This document shows positions 10,519-22,535 of a stretch of 50,884 nucleotides of DNA, in pieces. Origin of the DNA: Ectocarpus siliculosus (Eukaryota > Sar > Phaeophyceae > Ectocarpales > Ectocarpaceae); assembly GCA_000310025.1 (NCBI GenBank), contig FN648456.1, positions 134,722 to 185,605 of the forward strand, in the 5' to 3' direction. A program made the position numbers and the translations under genes. The notes below the pieces were generated by a model that saw only the letters and a program-made list of their open reading frames with translations, was not told where the DNA came from and did not search any database. Within the stretch, counting starts at the first letter, position 1. Every line of letters starts with the position of its first letter.

Positions 10519-13500
10519 CTATTCGCTGTCAGAAGCGCTGCTAATCTCGGCCTGGCGGGGGCGTGCTACCTCCGCCCTCGCCTTCTGGACAATCCTAGAC
10601 ACGGAATACGCGGCCTTAGTCTTGTTCGTTCGGACGACCTTCATCTTCCTCGCCAGCGTCACCGGCTCGGAATAGATGTCGGCGTTCCACCTTCGAGATT
10701 GGTACATGTTGTGGTTAATAATTATATTTCAAGAATACCGTGTTGGTGGTGGTTCTTGTTCTGCTCCTGATGGTGGTGGCCTCATCCATACCTTCCCAGA
10801 CTGCGGGAACCGCGATCCTTTCTTCCTATCGTTCACTCTCTTACTGCTACCATTTTTCATTTCAAGACCACTATTTTGCTTACCCGATGAACCTTCTGCT
10901 CCCTACGAAGGGCATTAGCTTTTTGTGTCATTGCTCTCGCACACGAACATGCAGACACAAGCGCAATGCGTGTGCAACACCACTTTGATGTCTTTGGGGA
11001 CCAAACATGTTCTCATTTCTAGCATTTCATACTACTGTAACGTTTCATATGCCGTTGCATGAAACAGAAATGATGCGCCTCTAATACGACGTATGAATGT
11101 CGCGCTGCTACAGTATTCGCCGCAAAAATATGGTTCGCTTGTGCTGTGTTTAGTCCCACATGCCCTACTGCCAGATAGATGACGATTTCACATCCAACGG
11201 AGTACCTGCACTTCATCATTTCACTCACACCCATGCATTCTGTCGGTGTGTCGCTTCGTGAGAAGCGTGAAGACTGTCACCGGAACAAATGCACACGCAA
11301 CAAACAATGGCCGAAGCATTCGCGAACAGCTGCGGGAAGTATCGGGTTCGTCGTGCTCTCACGACATGCAAACTTTGCCTCTCGATTATGGATTCGTTCG
11401 AGAAGAGTGAAAAATATTCACCCCAGCCCTTACCTGCAGATACCGGGTGCTTCGTCGGTGCCGTAAATTTCTTGGAAAATAAACCACACGAGAGCTGCAC
11501 CACAGCAGAAGTGGATGAAGACGGCAGTTACGACAGGACGGAGAACGGGCAGGGGACAGAGTGTGGAGAATCAGGAGAAGAGCAGACGCAAGCTTGCTTG
11601 GGGGGAGCGGGCGAGGGACTCGACATGAAGCAGAGGAAACAGCGGGGAGACCGGGTGACGGAGAGCAACCACGCCGGGGGCGGGCCGGGCGGGCGACTGG
11701 ATGGTGGGTGGGTTCCATGGACAGACAGACGTGCATCGGTTCTGCCACTGATCTCTCCACGCTGCTTCGGCTCGATCCACAAAACAAAAATATGGTCATA
11801 AACGTACGCATCCTCCGTCTCCTACGAACTGGTTGGATCGATGGATACGCGCAATGATCGTCGAACACCAAAGGACGAACGGCTGTCCTGGCACACGGCC
11901 AACGGTACGCAGCAGCCACGCCTGATTCGGGTTCTATGTCCCGAGGACGAAGGGTATTTGATGCACACTCACGCACAGTGTCCACTTACGATGGATGATT
12001 CGGTAGTCTTTCGCTATCTTGAGCCCCTGAATGAACCTAGAGTCGCTGTCGAGGGCGAGGGAACCCACCTCCACTCCGAACGCAGGCGCCATATTGGCGG
12101 CTGGCAGTTTTTGTCCGGATACCATAACAACCACAGCGTCGATCACGGTATCACGGTATCACGGTATCACGGTATCACGGTATCACGGTATCACGGTATC
12201 ACGGTTGGTTTCGAGTTTGAGCAAGAGTGCGTTACACGGTGGCGGTGTTCGCTACGCACCAATACAAAAAATATCAAGACACAAAATCCGATCAAAAAGG
12301 AGAGAGAAAGGTAGAACGCACGCACATCTCGACCGGGAATTTCATTGTCGTCACGTTGGTGCGACTCACCGCACGGTTGCGTTTTGGTGCTTTCGCTGGG
12401 TGCTATAGCGCGGGTATTCAGCGGTACCACCCTCATTATCAGTAAAGTTGCCGTAGGCTTATTCCGGATTGTATCAGGCATATCTATGGCCGCAGTTCAG
12501 CTCCTCGTTCGGAAAAAACTGTTGACTAGTCCCAGTACACATCGCGAAATCCGGAGTTGCCGCACAGGAGGGGTGCCACAATATAGGGGAAACCGAAAGG
12601 CAATTGACGCACCCCCTGTGCCGTGGCAGGCAACCTTGCGGTGCGCCAGCAAGCGTATATTTTAATTATTTCGACTGGTTTTTCGGGGGCGACTGATAAC
12701 TCTCGTGGTGATATCTGCTTTGGTTGCCACCGAACGATGTTGACATGACCAACTGACCCATAGACGATACCCGATAAACATTCACAACAATATTCCCGAC
12801 ATGATACTACTTTCTCCTGCACCCCACCCGCACCCCCGTTCTCACTCTAACCGCCAACGAAGGATTCAAGAGGTGGTGGGCTCTCGGACAACGGAGGGAC
12901 TCTGTCGCTATCTACATGCTCGGTGACGCAGTATACGGTCGAGGTATCGCAGGGAACATGTGCCGGAGAGCCAAGAGCAAAGCATCAACTTCCCTTGTTT
13001 CAATGGTCTTCAACGAATCACCCACAACGTGCACACGACGAAACATTTTTTTTGGACTGCCTACACAAACAACGTAGTATATGCCGAAAACAGACCAGGC
13101 AGAGGGCACGTAGACCCTAACCCTAACCTTAGCCCTAGCCCCAAGTTAGTGAGCCGATTCTACTATGTATGTTTTGCGTACTTTGAAAAACCTGCGTAGA
13201 CTACACTGGGACTGATTTTTTCGACGGTTAGATTAGTTTACTGCCGTAGTCCTCACATTTTGCGGAGGTGGACTGGTCGCCGTCGCCGTCCGGTGGGTAG
13301 AGGTTGAGGTTGCTGATAGGCCCCGGCGCGCTCGCCTGTCCCATGACAAACTTCACCCAGGAATTGATCCACTTTGCGTCGATCACAAACCAAAACTCTC
13401 CGACGTGGGGGTTGATGGTAGGCCTGAAATATATGGTCGACGATCACACAACAAGAACAAATGGCAAGTTTCAGCATGGTGAAAAAATGATGTTGGCTTC

Positions 13501-16347
13501 TCTTGGTGCGAACCTAGATGTGGCTGTGACGATGATTGGTGCAAAAGAGAGTTGGGGAACGTACCAGACATAGCAACACATATCTACTACACCACACACA
13601 TGCTCGAAACCCGAGACGTACTCTACAGCGGGGTTGAATGACTGTCAAAAACCCAACGACGCCGTCTCGACTGGTCACGAGTTTCGTTGTCAGATACCGT
13701 ATTTTCGACGGTGGCCAACACCTCATCTTACACGGGACACAATGGATTGAGTATAAAGCATTCTACCGCACTTACCAGACCAAATCGACGAAAATAACAC
13801 GACCCATCACATCACCACGTACCTGTCGAACTTCTTGATGAGGGCCAACTCGGTTGCCCGCCTAAATCGGGGATATCCGGAAGCGTACGTACGTATGCGC
13901 AGCAGCGCCCGAAACGAGCACCAGCGGATGGACGCGGGGTCAGGGGGGGTTTCATTCTCTTGAACATGGCGACCATTCCTTCGTGGTGCCACCAAGCACG
14001 ATTTTTTTTTGCTGTTCCAACGCTTTCGTTCAATGGCACCCCAGCCCCATTTCTTCCTCCTTCTCTCCGTCTCTCGAGGATATCGCTTTTTTCTTTCTAC
14101 ACGGATGGGCGATACGAAAGGGCAATCCCCCAGTCTGCTTCGCGGTTGGGATGCAGAGGCAGGGCCAGTCTACGAGGTTCACCCACTGCCGCAAACATCT
14201 GCGCGCGGTGGATGGGGTGGAAATACTAGAAAATACCACGTCAAGCGAGTGCGCCGGTCTGCAGGAAAACACAGAAGATCGGATGCCATCGCTCGAAACG
14301 ATTACTACAGTGGACGAGAGGAAAACATAGACAAATACATTGCGCCCCAAAAAAGAACCAGAAAAACAAACGACACCCAAATATTGTCCAATTCAATACG
14401 GCCCGCGAAAAAAATAGTTCATATTGAACGGCCGCGCAATGAACGGGTTTTGAGTCGGTCGACACGGGTGCTGGAGATGCTAGTTCTTAACCGATTCACC
14501 CGTCGGTGGCAATTCGTTCCAATACGTGGTGATCAGTGTGCAAACGAGAATATTATCATTACAATCACCTTCTGTCGAGAGGAAATTCAGCCGGGAAGAC
14601 GCCCAAGCTTCGCCTCTCCTCTTCGGGCATCTTGTGGTGCGGCGACTTCCCCGCGAGGATGATGCGGTCCAACCTGTTCGACGTGGTGGACGCGCCCTAC
14701 TCGGCAGGCGGCGCCATTTAACGCGTGCACGAAGGGGACGGAATTTCAGGTGACCGGCCGCCTCAGGAGCCAACTGCAGAGCGATCTCAGCCCCATGCCA
14801 TGGCAAGTGTACGGCATTTATTTGCCGCACGCATTGTACGCAACTGCTGTCACTGTAGCATTCATAGTTCTTCTCAACCGATGCAGACAACCAGCGTTGT
14901 GCACAACACCGGGACTGCGCAGTCCTTCCTGATGATGCAGACCCGATTTTTGAACGGCGAGCGCACACGGTCGTACTCACGTGAAGGCGCGTACCGCTTG
15001 GGGAACCCCTCGTCCGAACAATGTCGTCTGTGTCGCCAAATGCTGAATACTAAACAATACACGAAGCGACTAAGGCGTTTCGGAGGGTTGGATGGCGGAG
15101 GGGCGGCGGCTTGGAAAGTATGATCACTTATGCTGAGAGGAGGGGGGAAGTGACACCAGGCCGATACTTCTTGGAACACGGAAAACAGCTTCAGTTGTTC
15201 GAAATTGTTTGTTGTAAGCTTTCAGATGCATGATGCTTCCATCTGTCTTGACAGCTGTCCATACTTAGCTGAAGTGTCCTCGGTGGACCTGACTGCAAAC
15301 ATCACCGGTACGTCATAATCATTCCTCGCTGAGGTAGTACTGCCATCCGCCCCGCACTACGAAAACGATACTAGTCGATCGACATGCTGGTTGCCCGCAA
15401 TATGTAATAGCAATTTGTGCGATCATGAGGTACAGCAGATGACCGCTTGAATGTTGAGGTTGGTCAGCTTCAGCCTCCTGGAAGGCGGGGTGTGTGCGGG
15501 GGCATGGAGGGCGGCAACTGTCGCTACTGTTGTCCGAGAGGACCATTGAACGACCGGGAGCGGGCAGGGGGCACACGGCTGCACGCTGATAGGGTTGATG
15601 TTTGTCCTACGCTGCCGGTGTTTTCCCACGCAGTGTGTCCACGTTGACCCCAAAACAGCTGCACAAGTCAACCGCGCCGGCACCCCTGAGCTAAACAAAA
15701 CGAAATTCTTGTGTTCTGGCAGGTTTTCGCTTGTTCGAGGAAGGGGAACGGGGGGGGGGAGGTAGGGGTCCAACTCACCCGGGAGCTCCCCCTGGAGACG
15801 GTGGAGAGAGAGCCTGAGATGAACACGCCTTCTCTAGGGCGTGAGTGCTCCTTCGGGCTGTGACCGGTGACGCTCCTTCGCAGCATGCGCGCCCACCGCC
15901 GCGGGAAAGCGATAGCGGGAGGCGGGGCGGCGGCGGTGGCGCTGCCTGTGTCGGAGGTGTTGCTTCGTCGTCGCTCCGGCGGCTCCGCCCCTGCCGCTGG
16001 CTGCGACTCGTCCATTGGAGATGGTGTGTAGAGCGCTCCTATCTGCTTGATCTCTTCCAGCCTTGCCCTGCCCGCCACGGCACCTCTCCCCCACCCTGCC
16101 CTGTCGACGATGCCACCGCCCGCGTTTTCAATGTAGGTGGCAGGGGTTGTGGTGCTGCTGCTGGCGTCGGCGGCGGGCGTGATGTCGTTGAGTTCGATCA
16201 CCGCAGCGGAAGCCGACGCCACCGCCGCCGTCATCGTGCGTTTTTGGACGGGGTTTGGCAGCTCTTGGGGCGCCTCCATTTCGCCCAGAGTACCGAGACC
16301 ATTGCCGTGCCACGGTGCCACCGGATACAGCTCATATCCGTGGGATG
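10519..16347 (-). CDS. DUSP-domain protein, paralogue A (multi-exon)
   Basis: Exons in transcript order: 16347-15779, 14672-14569, 13861-13823, 13423-13242, 12100-11990, 11494-11434, 10690-10519. All junction phases agree, giving about 411 residues to a TAG stop. An earlier 5' exon ending in phase 1 is still missing. The first exon is low-complexity. The DUSP domain covers about residues 226-355: GEFWFVIDAKWINSWVKFVM, then SAPGPISNLNLY, DYRIIHPLVWFIFQEIYG and GICRW. These match the DUSP consensus (Y/F-x-LI-x3-W-x3-W, PGPI-x-N, DY...VW...YG...R). DUSP domains occur mostly in ubiquitin-specific proteases, often beside ubiquitin-like folds; no protease Cys or His box is seen here. Copy A is the most diverged. 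It ends in a single exon where B and C have two, and its tail is shorter. Acceptors include one AAG. Confidence 0.82.
12142..12205. repeat. Eight exact copies of an 8-base unit (ATCACGGT)
   Basis: The octamer is repeated eight times without error across 64 bases. It lies in the DUSP-A intron, about 40-105 bases upstream (in transcript sense) of the acceptor of the exon at 12100-11990, where the branch point should be. Confidence 0.95.
13113..13143. repeat. Interstitial telomere-like tract
   Basis: It reads accctaaccctaacc, then decayed ccttag and ccctag units, i.e. degenerate TTAGGG repeats on the minus strand. It lies in a DUSP-A intron. A similar tract is at 44918-44955. Confidence 0.6.
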
Positions 16348-17041
16348 CTGGAAGACGAACAAGAGGGGGGCGGGAGGGGGCGAGATGCCTCAAACGGGTT
16401 TGCTGCCTGCACGATGCACTCGAACCGATGATGCCTCTGCTTTCCTATGCAGACTAATAGTCATAGTGAAAGAGACCGCGGATGTAGGACGAAAATCAGG
16501 CAGCGGAGCAGCGGAACACCGTTGCGTAGAGAGCTGTGTGCGAGGGTTGTCGGCAGCAGGAGTCCCCGAAAGACATCGGCCGAACGTGGTTGCGCAAATT
16601 TTTCTACCTGCATCCCGACACATCAGCTGCCACAAGTAGAACGCAGACAGGTTCTAGCCGTGAGTATGAGGGTAAGGGGGGCTTCCACGAGGTGTATCAC
16701 CGCCACCGCCTATTTAGGTGTAGCTTCAAAGCACGTGCATACAGCAGTGCGCATTCGGCGTGCCCAGAATCGAACACGGGCGCATTCGCACTTCAAAACA
16801 GGTCTACATTACAAGTAGAACTGCCTAGACGGACATGCGGATGCTATCGATTGAGCTGACAAGTGGCCCTGCCGCAATTCTCCGTGTGGTACCCATTGAA
16901 TACCCTGGTGCCAGGGTGAGCTTTCCCACGACACCATCGACATCGATGATGCACAAATAAAAAGGGCAATGATTACATAGCTAGCGGTGCAACAGGAGGG
17001 CATCTCCGCGATGAGATGACGTACAAGTGGCAACAACGCGC

Positions 17042-17104
<63 letters not shown>

Positions 17105-18039
17105 ATTCATGTGAAACGGCTCCGTCCGATGTCTGCTCAACTCCGTCTCCCATCTGCATATCGTTCGTACAATAGCCACCGCACCACCGCTACAATTGTA
17201 TAAGTACGACGGAGAGAGAACATGTACTACGTCGGCAATGTCCCTCCTGTGCATAACAACCCGAAAGGTATGCATACAGACAATAGGACACATGCAGAAG
17301 AGAAGTTCCACAAGCGAAGCGTAGCCTACAAGGTACATGGTCTACAACATTGGTGGTGACCAGAACAGACTTTACCCACAAACGACAGACCAACGAGAGA
17401 CCCGCATTTGTTGAATGGGGGAGACTTTCGGAATGAGTCACTGACCATCGAGCTCGTCTGTTGCAGTTTCTTGAACAGTGCTGAGGCGGCGGGATGACTC
17501 GGGGGACTGGGGTGACAGGAACATGTCGGTTGCTCTCGTGGGTAGGTGGCGAGTCAATCCACGTGGTGCGATGTGAATGGCCTCCCGTGGCCAGGTGAAA
17601 TGAACCGACGCTCTGCGTCAAAGGAGTACCGGTGCGTGCGTGCGTGGGTCCGGGTCTACGGTGCACAGTAGTAGTTGGTTTCGGCGGCAAGAGCAGGGAC
17701 GGGGAGGTGGGGAGTAGAGAGCAACGCACTGCACGTACGTACATAAATCTACCACCGACAGGCTGGGTGCCAACGATGGATAGACAAATTGAGAATTGGC
17801 GAGTGGTTGAAACGTTGAAAGAATCCGAGTTGTATTTCATCTACATAGTCAACCATTTCATTTTCTCGCATCCACCTGTGACGTGACACAGCTCCACATG
17901 GCAGACCACGAAACCTTCCTGTGCAGTAGTTGTGTACGGCTGCTGGTCTACAGGAACATGGCAGTAGTACCGCTGTACGTCGAACAACCCCGAGCCGTAC
18001 TTCTTCAGGATATCGTGTACACAGCTTTGGAGGTTTTCC
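16348..18039. other. Upstream region of DUSP-A; 5' exon not located
   Basis: The promoter and the missing first exon of DUSP-A should lie here on the minus strand. I find no ATG-plus-donor that satisfies the required phase with confidence. A TTG microsatellite (17042-17104) lies within. Otherwise no coding signal is seen. Confidence 0.4.
17042..17104. repeat. TTG/CAA trinucleotide microsatellite
   Basis: About 21 uninterrupted TTG units. The poly-Asn or poly-Thr open frames across it on the minus strand are products of the repeat, not genes. Confidence 0.97.
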
Positions 18040-18700
18040 ACGCGTGGGTGGACCGCTGGGCTGTCGTCTTGACGACACGTGCTTGTCCTGCGAGGAGAAA
18101 GAAGACTGCTGCCTTGATGGAGAAAAAAGACTGCCGCCTTGAAGGTTGATTCAACTGTACCGCTTTAAAACGATGTACATTCATGAAATGCATTCGGAAA
18201 GTCTTTCGGAAGGGAGGTAACCCGCCTGCTATTGTCAACCATTGGTGTGAGCAGGAGGACGGAAAGTCCTGACTGCGGTCTATTTTCAATACACCTTCCA
18301 CAGCTGCATGCAGAATAGTATACTATATTCACATGAATACCGTATACGACACAAGATGACACACCCCCCGGCCCGATTTTCAAAAGCTGGATTTATCAAC
18401 AGCAATAAGAGTCGGGGTGCCCAAAATGGCGGCGTTGAAGCCTGCTGGTCGAGATCTCTCCGAAAACGTATCGTTTCGTTTATACATCCTCTTGGTCGTG
18501 GAGTAATCGAGCTTTCTTTGAAATCGGTCCAAGGGGTGTGTTATCTTGTGTCGTATACGGTATGCTACAGTACACATCTCGTAATAAACCTCCAGCTTGC
18601 CCTTTTCTCGCTGGCGGTTTGATTGCCTGCGCGTAGACCCTCTGGACTAATGGACAACGTAGCAGTGTCGCCCCAGCTCGTGTGGGCATGACAGGCTACC
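18040..18700. repeat. Duplicated flank, partner of 30650-31345
   Basis: Two anchor segments match: 'aggagaaagaagactgc' near 18095 and 30700, and 'atggacaacg.agcagtg' near 18650 and 31309. Order and spacing are the same once the 221-base MITE at 18340-18560 is allowed for. Both segments lie upstream of a DUSP gene, so this is part of the segmental duplication. Confidence 0.6.
18340..18560. mobile_element. MITE copy 1 (TA target site, 28-base TIRs)
   Basis: The left end CCGTATACGACACAAGAT continues for 28 bases and is repeated inverted at the right end with one mismatch. TA dinucleotides flank both sides (18338-18339 and 18561-18562), as in Tc1/mariner-type insertion. It has no coding capacity. 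It is about 85% identical to the copy at 20072-20289. Confidence 0.92.
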
Positions 18701-20071
18701 TTTTTCTGGCGGTGGGAGGTTCACCTACAAGGGAGAGGGGATTTCGTTGATCGATTGGATCGTCGGTTGATGACTCACAACCAAATGTCACCGGCCGAGA
18801 ACGGCGAAAGCAACGTCAAGCGTAAGGATATGACGTTAAACCCACATTCATAGACCTAGGAAGCCTGACCCAGGCGCTTGGGAAAAATGGGAAAAACCGC
18901 GGAATGCCCGATGGGATGTGAAGACAGGAGTGAAGAAACTCAGCAGTGGCTGCTGTGCAGGTTAGGTGAGGCCAGCAGCGAGCGGCAAGAAGGGATTCCT
19001 GGCGTTGTATTCACTACCGCGGGCAGGCAGGAGGTCAGGAAATCCCTCTGCCCGGTTGCTAGACGCCCACACGTACTGTAGTCTGTAGCCTACCTCGACG
19101 TTACTTGTACTGTAGTGTATGCGCATCTGTATGCAGTAGTTCAGATCCCAATCGCAGGCGATTCAAGCACAAGTTTGGTGGGCCGTCGGCAGAAAATAAC
19201 ATTTTTTTCTGTTTCTGACGTAATCAAGATGTCGATTTTGACGGTAAACAACCACATCCACCATCGAGCGCTCAGCTATTCATTTTAGACTAAGCAAATA
19301 GACGAGAGGTACGGCGGCAGCATGCATGCAGTGGTTTCAGCCGTTTTTGTCGCGATGTTTGGCTGCGTCGGGTGGAAATATGGTCGGCTCGGGTGAAAGT
19401 AGGAATGTGACCATTTCTCGAAGCGTCCCAAGCGATACGGGTGGCTCGTCAACAAGATCGCAATGACCGACGCCGCCATGAAAACGAATGGTGGCACCAG
19501 TGGAGTCTAGAGCATTTCACGCACCCCGCATTCAAGGTGTCCGCGCTTGCGGTCATGGCATCGAGCGATGAGTTATTCGCCGCTTGCCGCTTGCCCATAG
19601 GCCATGCTACCGCTGTCGTTGATTTGACTCATAGTATGTGTATCAACAGAACCCAACACAACAACAATTGGCGTTTGAACCAAAAGAAGTGCTTAAAGTA
19701 CCACCAACACACACCCCACGCACGGCAATGAACATCTTATTGTGTCATTACTCTGTGCTGTGATTTTCCATCGAAAAGAGCTCTGTGGCCTTGAAGAAAA
19801 TTCATTGGAGCCATATCCACCTCTTGAGCGTCCCGCGCAAGACGATTCTGTCCCTCGGATCAAGCTGCGGGGCCGATTACGAACGAACCGTCTGCTGTTC
19901 CTCCGGTTGGGCGTTGCGAGCGACCGAGTCACAATCAACTCACTCTTCACCCCCATTGAAAATGGTTGTGGCAGAAAACAGTACAATCGACTGCATTTCG
20001 TCTGCGGTTGGTTCAATCGCTATTTTCTTGTTGGTTGATGTTCACAAAATTGTGCGAAGGTGAACCGATTA
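18701..20071. other. No supported gene
   Basis: A 67-codon plus-strand open frame at 18878-19081 and other short frames have no recognisable motif or splice context. A segment near 19470-19505 on the minus strand (gtgccaccattcgttttcatgg) recurs on the plus strand near 20437, an inverted repeat around MITE copy 2. Confidence 0.4.
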
Positions 20072-20289
20072 CCGTATACGACACAAGATAACACACACCC
20101 CGGCCCGATTTTTAAAGCTGGATTTATCAAGAGAAATAGGAGTTGGGGTGCCGAAAACGGCGGCGTTGAAGCCTTCTGGTCGAGATCTCTCCGAAACCGT
20201 ATCGCTTCGTTTGTACATCCTCTTGGTCGTGGAGTGATCGAGCTTTGAAAAATCCGTCCAGGGGGTGTGCTATCTTGTGTGGTATACTA
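20072..20289. mobile_element. MITE copy 2 (decayed right end)
   Basis: This is the same 218-221-base element as at 18340-18560. The left TIR is intact and preceded by TA. The right TIR carries substitutions (ggtatacta in place of cgtatacgg), so the right target-site TA is lost. The internal sequence matches copy 1 along its whole length. Confidence 0.88.
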
Positions 20290-21249
20290 TGGAAAAAGTG
20301 AAACGGCCGAATCTTGTGAACCAGGTTCTCCTCAACACTTGCAAAACACATTGTTCGCATGGCAAGTGCTTCTCGGCGTTCATAGTTTTGAGCCCATGTC
20401 GCGACTCGGGAATGCGTGGGAACCCTCTATCAGGGTGCCACCGTTCGTTTTCATGGTCGAAGACGGCGCTTGAGATGCCACATTGGGGCCGTCAGAAAGA
20501 GCACTTGGGGATGCTTCAAAGCTTCAGTACACGCCTTTGGTTGCAGCACCATACTTCGTCAGACATGTGGTGGTCACAACGGGGTTCGTTGCTTTTCACC
20601 CGAGCGGACCCGTTTCCACTGAAAACAGCTAGCTTAGCAACAAATAGGACGGCAACCACAGCAAGCTATACCATTTTTTAAACAGATACTTTCATTTGGA
20701 AAGCGGGGGGCAGAGGGGTGTGACGCCTGCAAACGTGTGCTGCGGTCGGTCTCAATTTTTTTAGCAATCCGGCGACTCTCGAGCATATTTTTCAGTCCAA
20801 CATCCTGTACGTGTCCTTCCCTTGTCTTGCACTCGCTCCCTATCTCTCACCATCAGCAGGGAGCACAGGACAAGGAAGAACGCATGTGCTGCTTTTTGCG
20901 GCTGCAATAGACAGAAAAAAAGCTCAGCCGCTTGTAAGAAGAGATATGTACGTACCATGATCGATGCATCCTGCAACATACAGCCACACAGTGTTATCAT
21001 GGAAAAAACAAAGAATATTATCCAAAAACATCGCTCATTATTTTGCGTTACGCATGTGGTGTTTGATCGACGGAGACACATAGATTGGTTTGCTAACAAC
21101 TACAGCCTACCAACAACACCTCAATTCAATGAATGGTAGTGCGGTAGCATCACTTGCGGCTGGGTGTGTCTCGGAATATCAAGTAGTTAGAAAACTGAAA
21201 GCGCGATGGTACAGTTAGCTCCCGCACATAAGAACGAACCTCTTTTTTC

Positions 21250-21395
21250 GGCCGAGGCTCGTTTCTAATAGCACCCCGGGAGTAGCCCCGGTCTCAACTG
21301 AAGCCCTTTTCCATTTTTCCAACGGGCATACATCAGAAGGAAGGCTCGTTATGGCCGAGGCTAGTTTCTTATCGTCTCCATGGGGTATCCCAATA
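21250..21395. repeat. Direct repeat pair, about 104 bases apart
   Basis: 'ggccgaggctcgtttctaat' near 21260 recurs as 'ggccgaggctagtttcttat' near 21354. Each is followed by a similar C/G-rich stretch. Confidence 0.55.
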
Positions 21396-22003
21396 TCGAA
21401 TGGACTATAAAGGTTCTACATGTAGCGTACATGTAGGCTTCTTGACTGGGCCCGCACCTGTTCCTATGTCCAAGTTCTTGAATGTATCTGTCCTTAAGGC
21501 TGAATTTCTTGGCTCCCAGGTTAAAAGTGCCGGCGCTCAATGTGCCAACGTACAATGCAAATTCAAACCTTTGTTATGTCAATCCTTGTGCCCCACACAA
21601 TAATAGCCATGTGCCCGACGCATACACCACACAAGATGATACGCCACAAGGAAGCGCGGCAAGGGTGAAAAGTAGGAACTACAGTAAAGTCAAGGACTTA
21701 CCCAAAACATGTAAAAATATCGTTGATGTACACAAGTCACCCCTGTCTCAACCAACTGCATCATTTCACGTCAGACCATCTCTAGCCGATGCCAGCTTCA
21801 CCCAGCTTGGCGATAAAAACCGCTAAACGGCACAATTCACAGCCTCCCATTGATGGTTGTGATTTGTGGCTGACTCCAGGAAAAACAACCGCCGAATGTA
21901 GCGAAACCCAAACAATCACTCGAAGACAGAGCCAACAGAATCCCGTAAACACCAAGTAGCGATTTTCGGCTACGGTTCACAATACACCCCGTCGACCACG
22001 AAA

Positions 22004-22042
22004 GAATCTGAATGAATCTGAATAAATCTGAATAAATCGTTT
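22004..22042. repeat. Short 11-base tandem repeat
   Basis: Three to four imperfect units of AATCTGAATRA. Confidence 0.7.
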
Positions 22043-22535
22043 TCCCCCATTCACTCTTTCGCTTAGCTTCGACGGCGCCGAGCGAATATTTGAACATGAG
22101 CACAGCGTCCTGCACCCGAAGAAGGCGACGGAATGCACACGAACAATGACTGCCCCTTGATTGGAAAGTCATCTTTGGGCATTCGACTTCTGCACCATTA
22201 GACTACTGGTGATTACATGTGCATAGAAACGTCAATACTTCAAGTGATTTTGAAACCTCGTCCGGCAGAAGAAGGTGTGTGAAAACGTTATGTTCTGCCC
22301 ACAACGTCGTCGCAGGTCAGCAAGGGGCCGTACGTGAGTTGTTCTCCGATCCGGGGCCAGCATAAAGGGAGAAGCCTAAGGTGAAATAATTCCTCCGGGA
22401 GGGGGGGGGGACACGCCGGTGTTTGTGTTGGAAACGCGCGAAAAACGCTTGTTCACGACCAAGGAGCACGTTCTAGCGTTTAGGTTTTTGTGTTTCCTCC
22501 TTTTTTCGCGGCAAGGTGGTACGGTACGTCGTCCC

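Larger units (their letters stand above)
20290..22535. other. Intergenic, 3' flank of DUSP-B; no gene seen
   Basis: Holds a direct-repeat pair at about 21250-21395, a possible relic of the MITE terminus near 21622 (ataccac.acaagatgatac-like), and an 11-base tandem (AATCTGAATRA) near 22004-22042. I see no exon. Confidence 0.4.

Noticed and set aside
11386-11985. 199-codon minus-strand ORF
   Set aside because: It runs through a DUSP-A intron and reads the conserved 61-base exon in the wrong frame.
12142-12205. CRISPR-like array
   Set aside because: The units are 8 bases with no spacers and the DNA is eukaryotic; it is a simple tandem repeat.
14526-14753. Plus-strand frame reading …CGDFPARMMRSNLFDVVDAP…
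   Set aside because: It is antisense to the DUSP-A exon at 14569-14672, which fits the paralogues in phase and ends like theirs (VFP...R).
15222-15301. Plus-strand candidate exon between 'ttcag' and 'ggtacg'
   Set aside because: No neighbouring exon joins it and it lies inside a DUSP-A intron; chance splice-like sites are common.
16809-17338. Minus-strand frames with poly-Asn or poly-Thr runs
   Set aside because: They are created by the TTG microsatellite.
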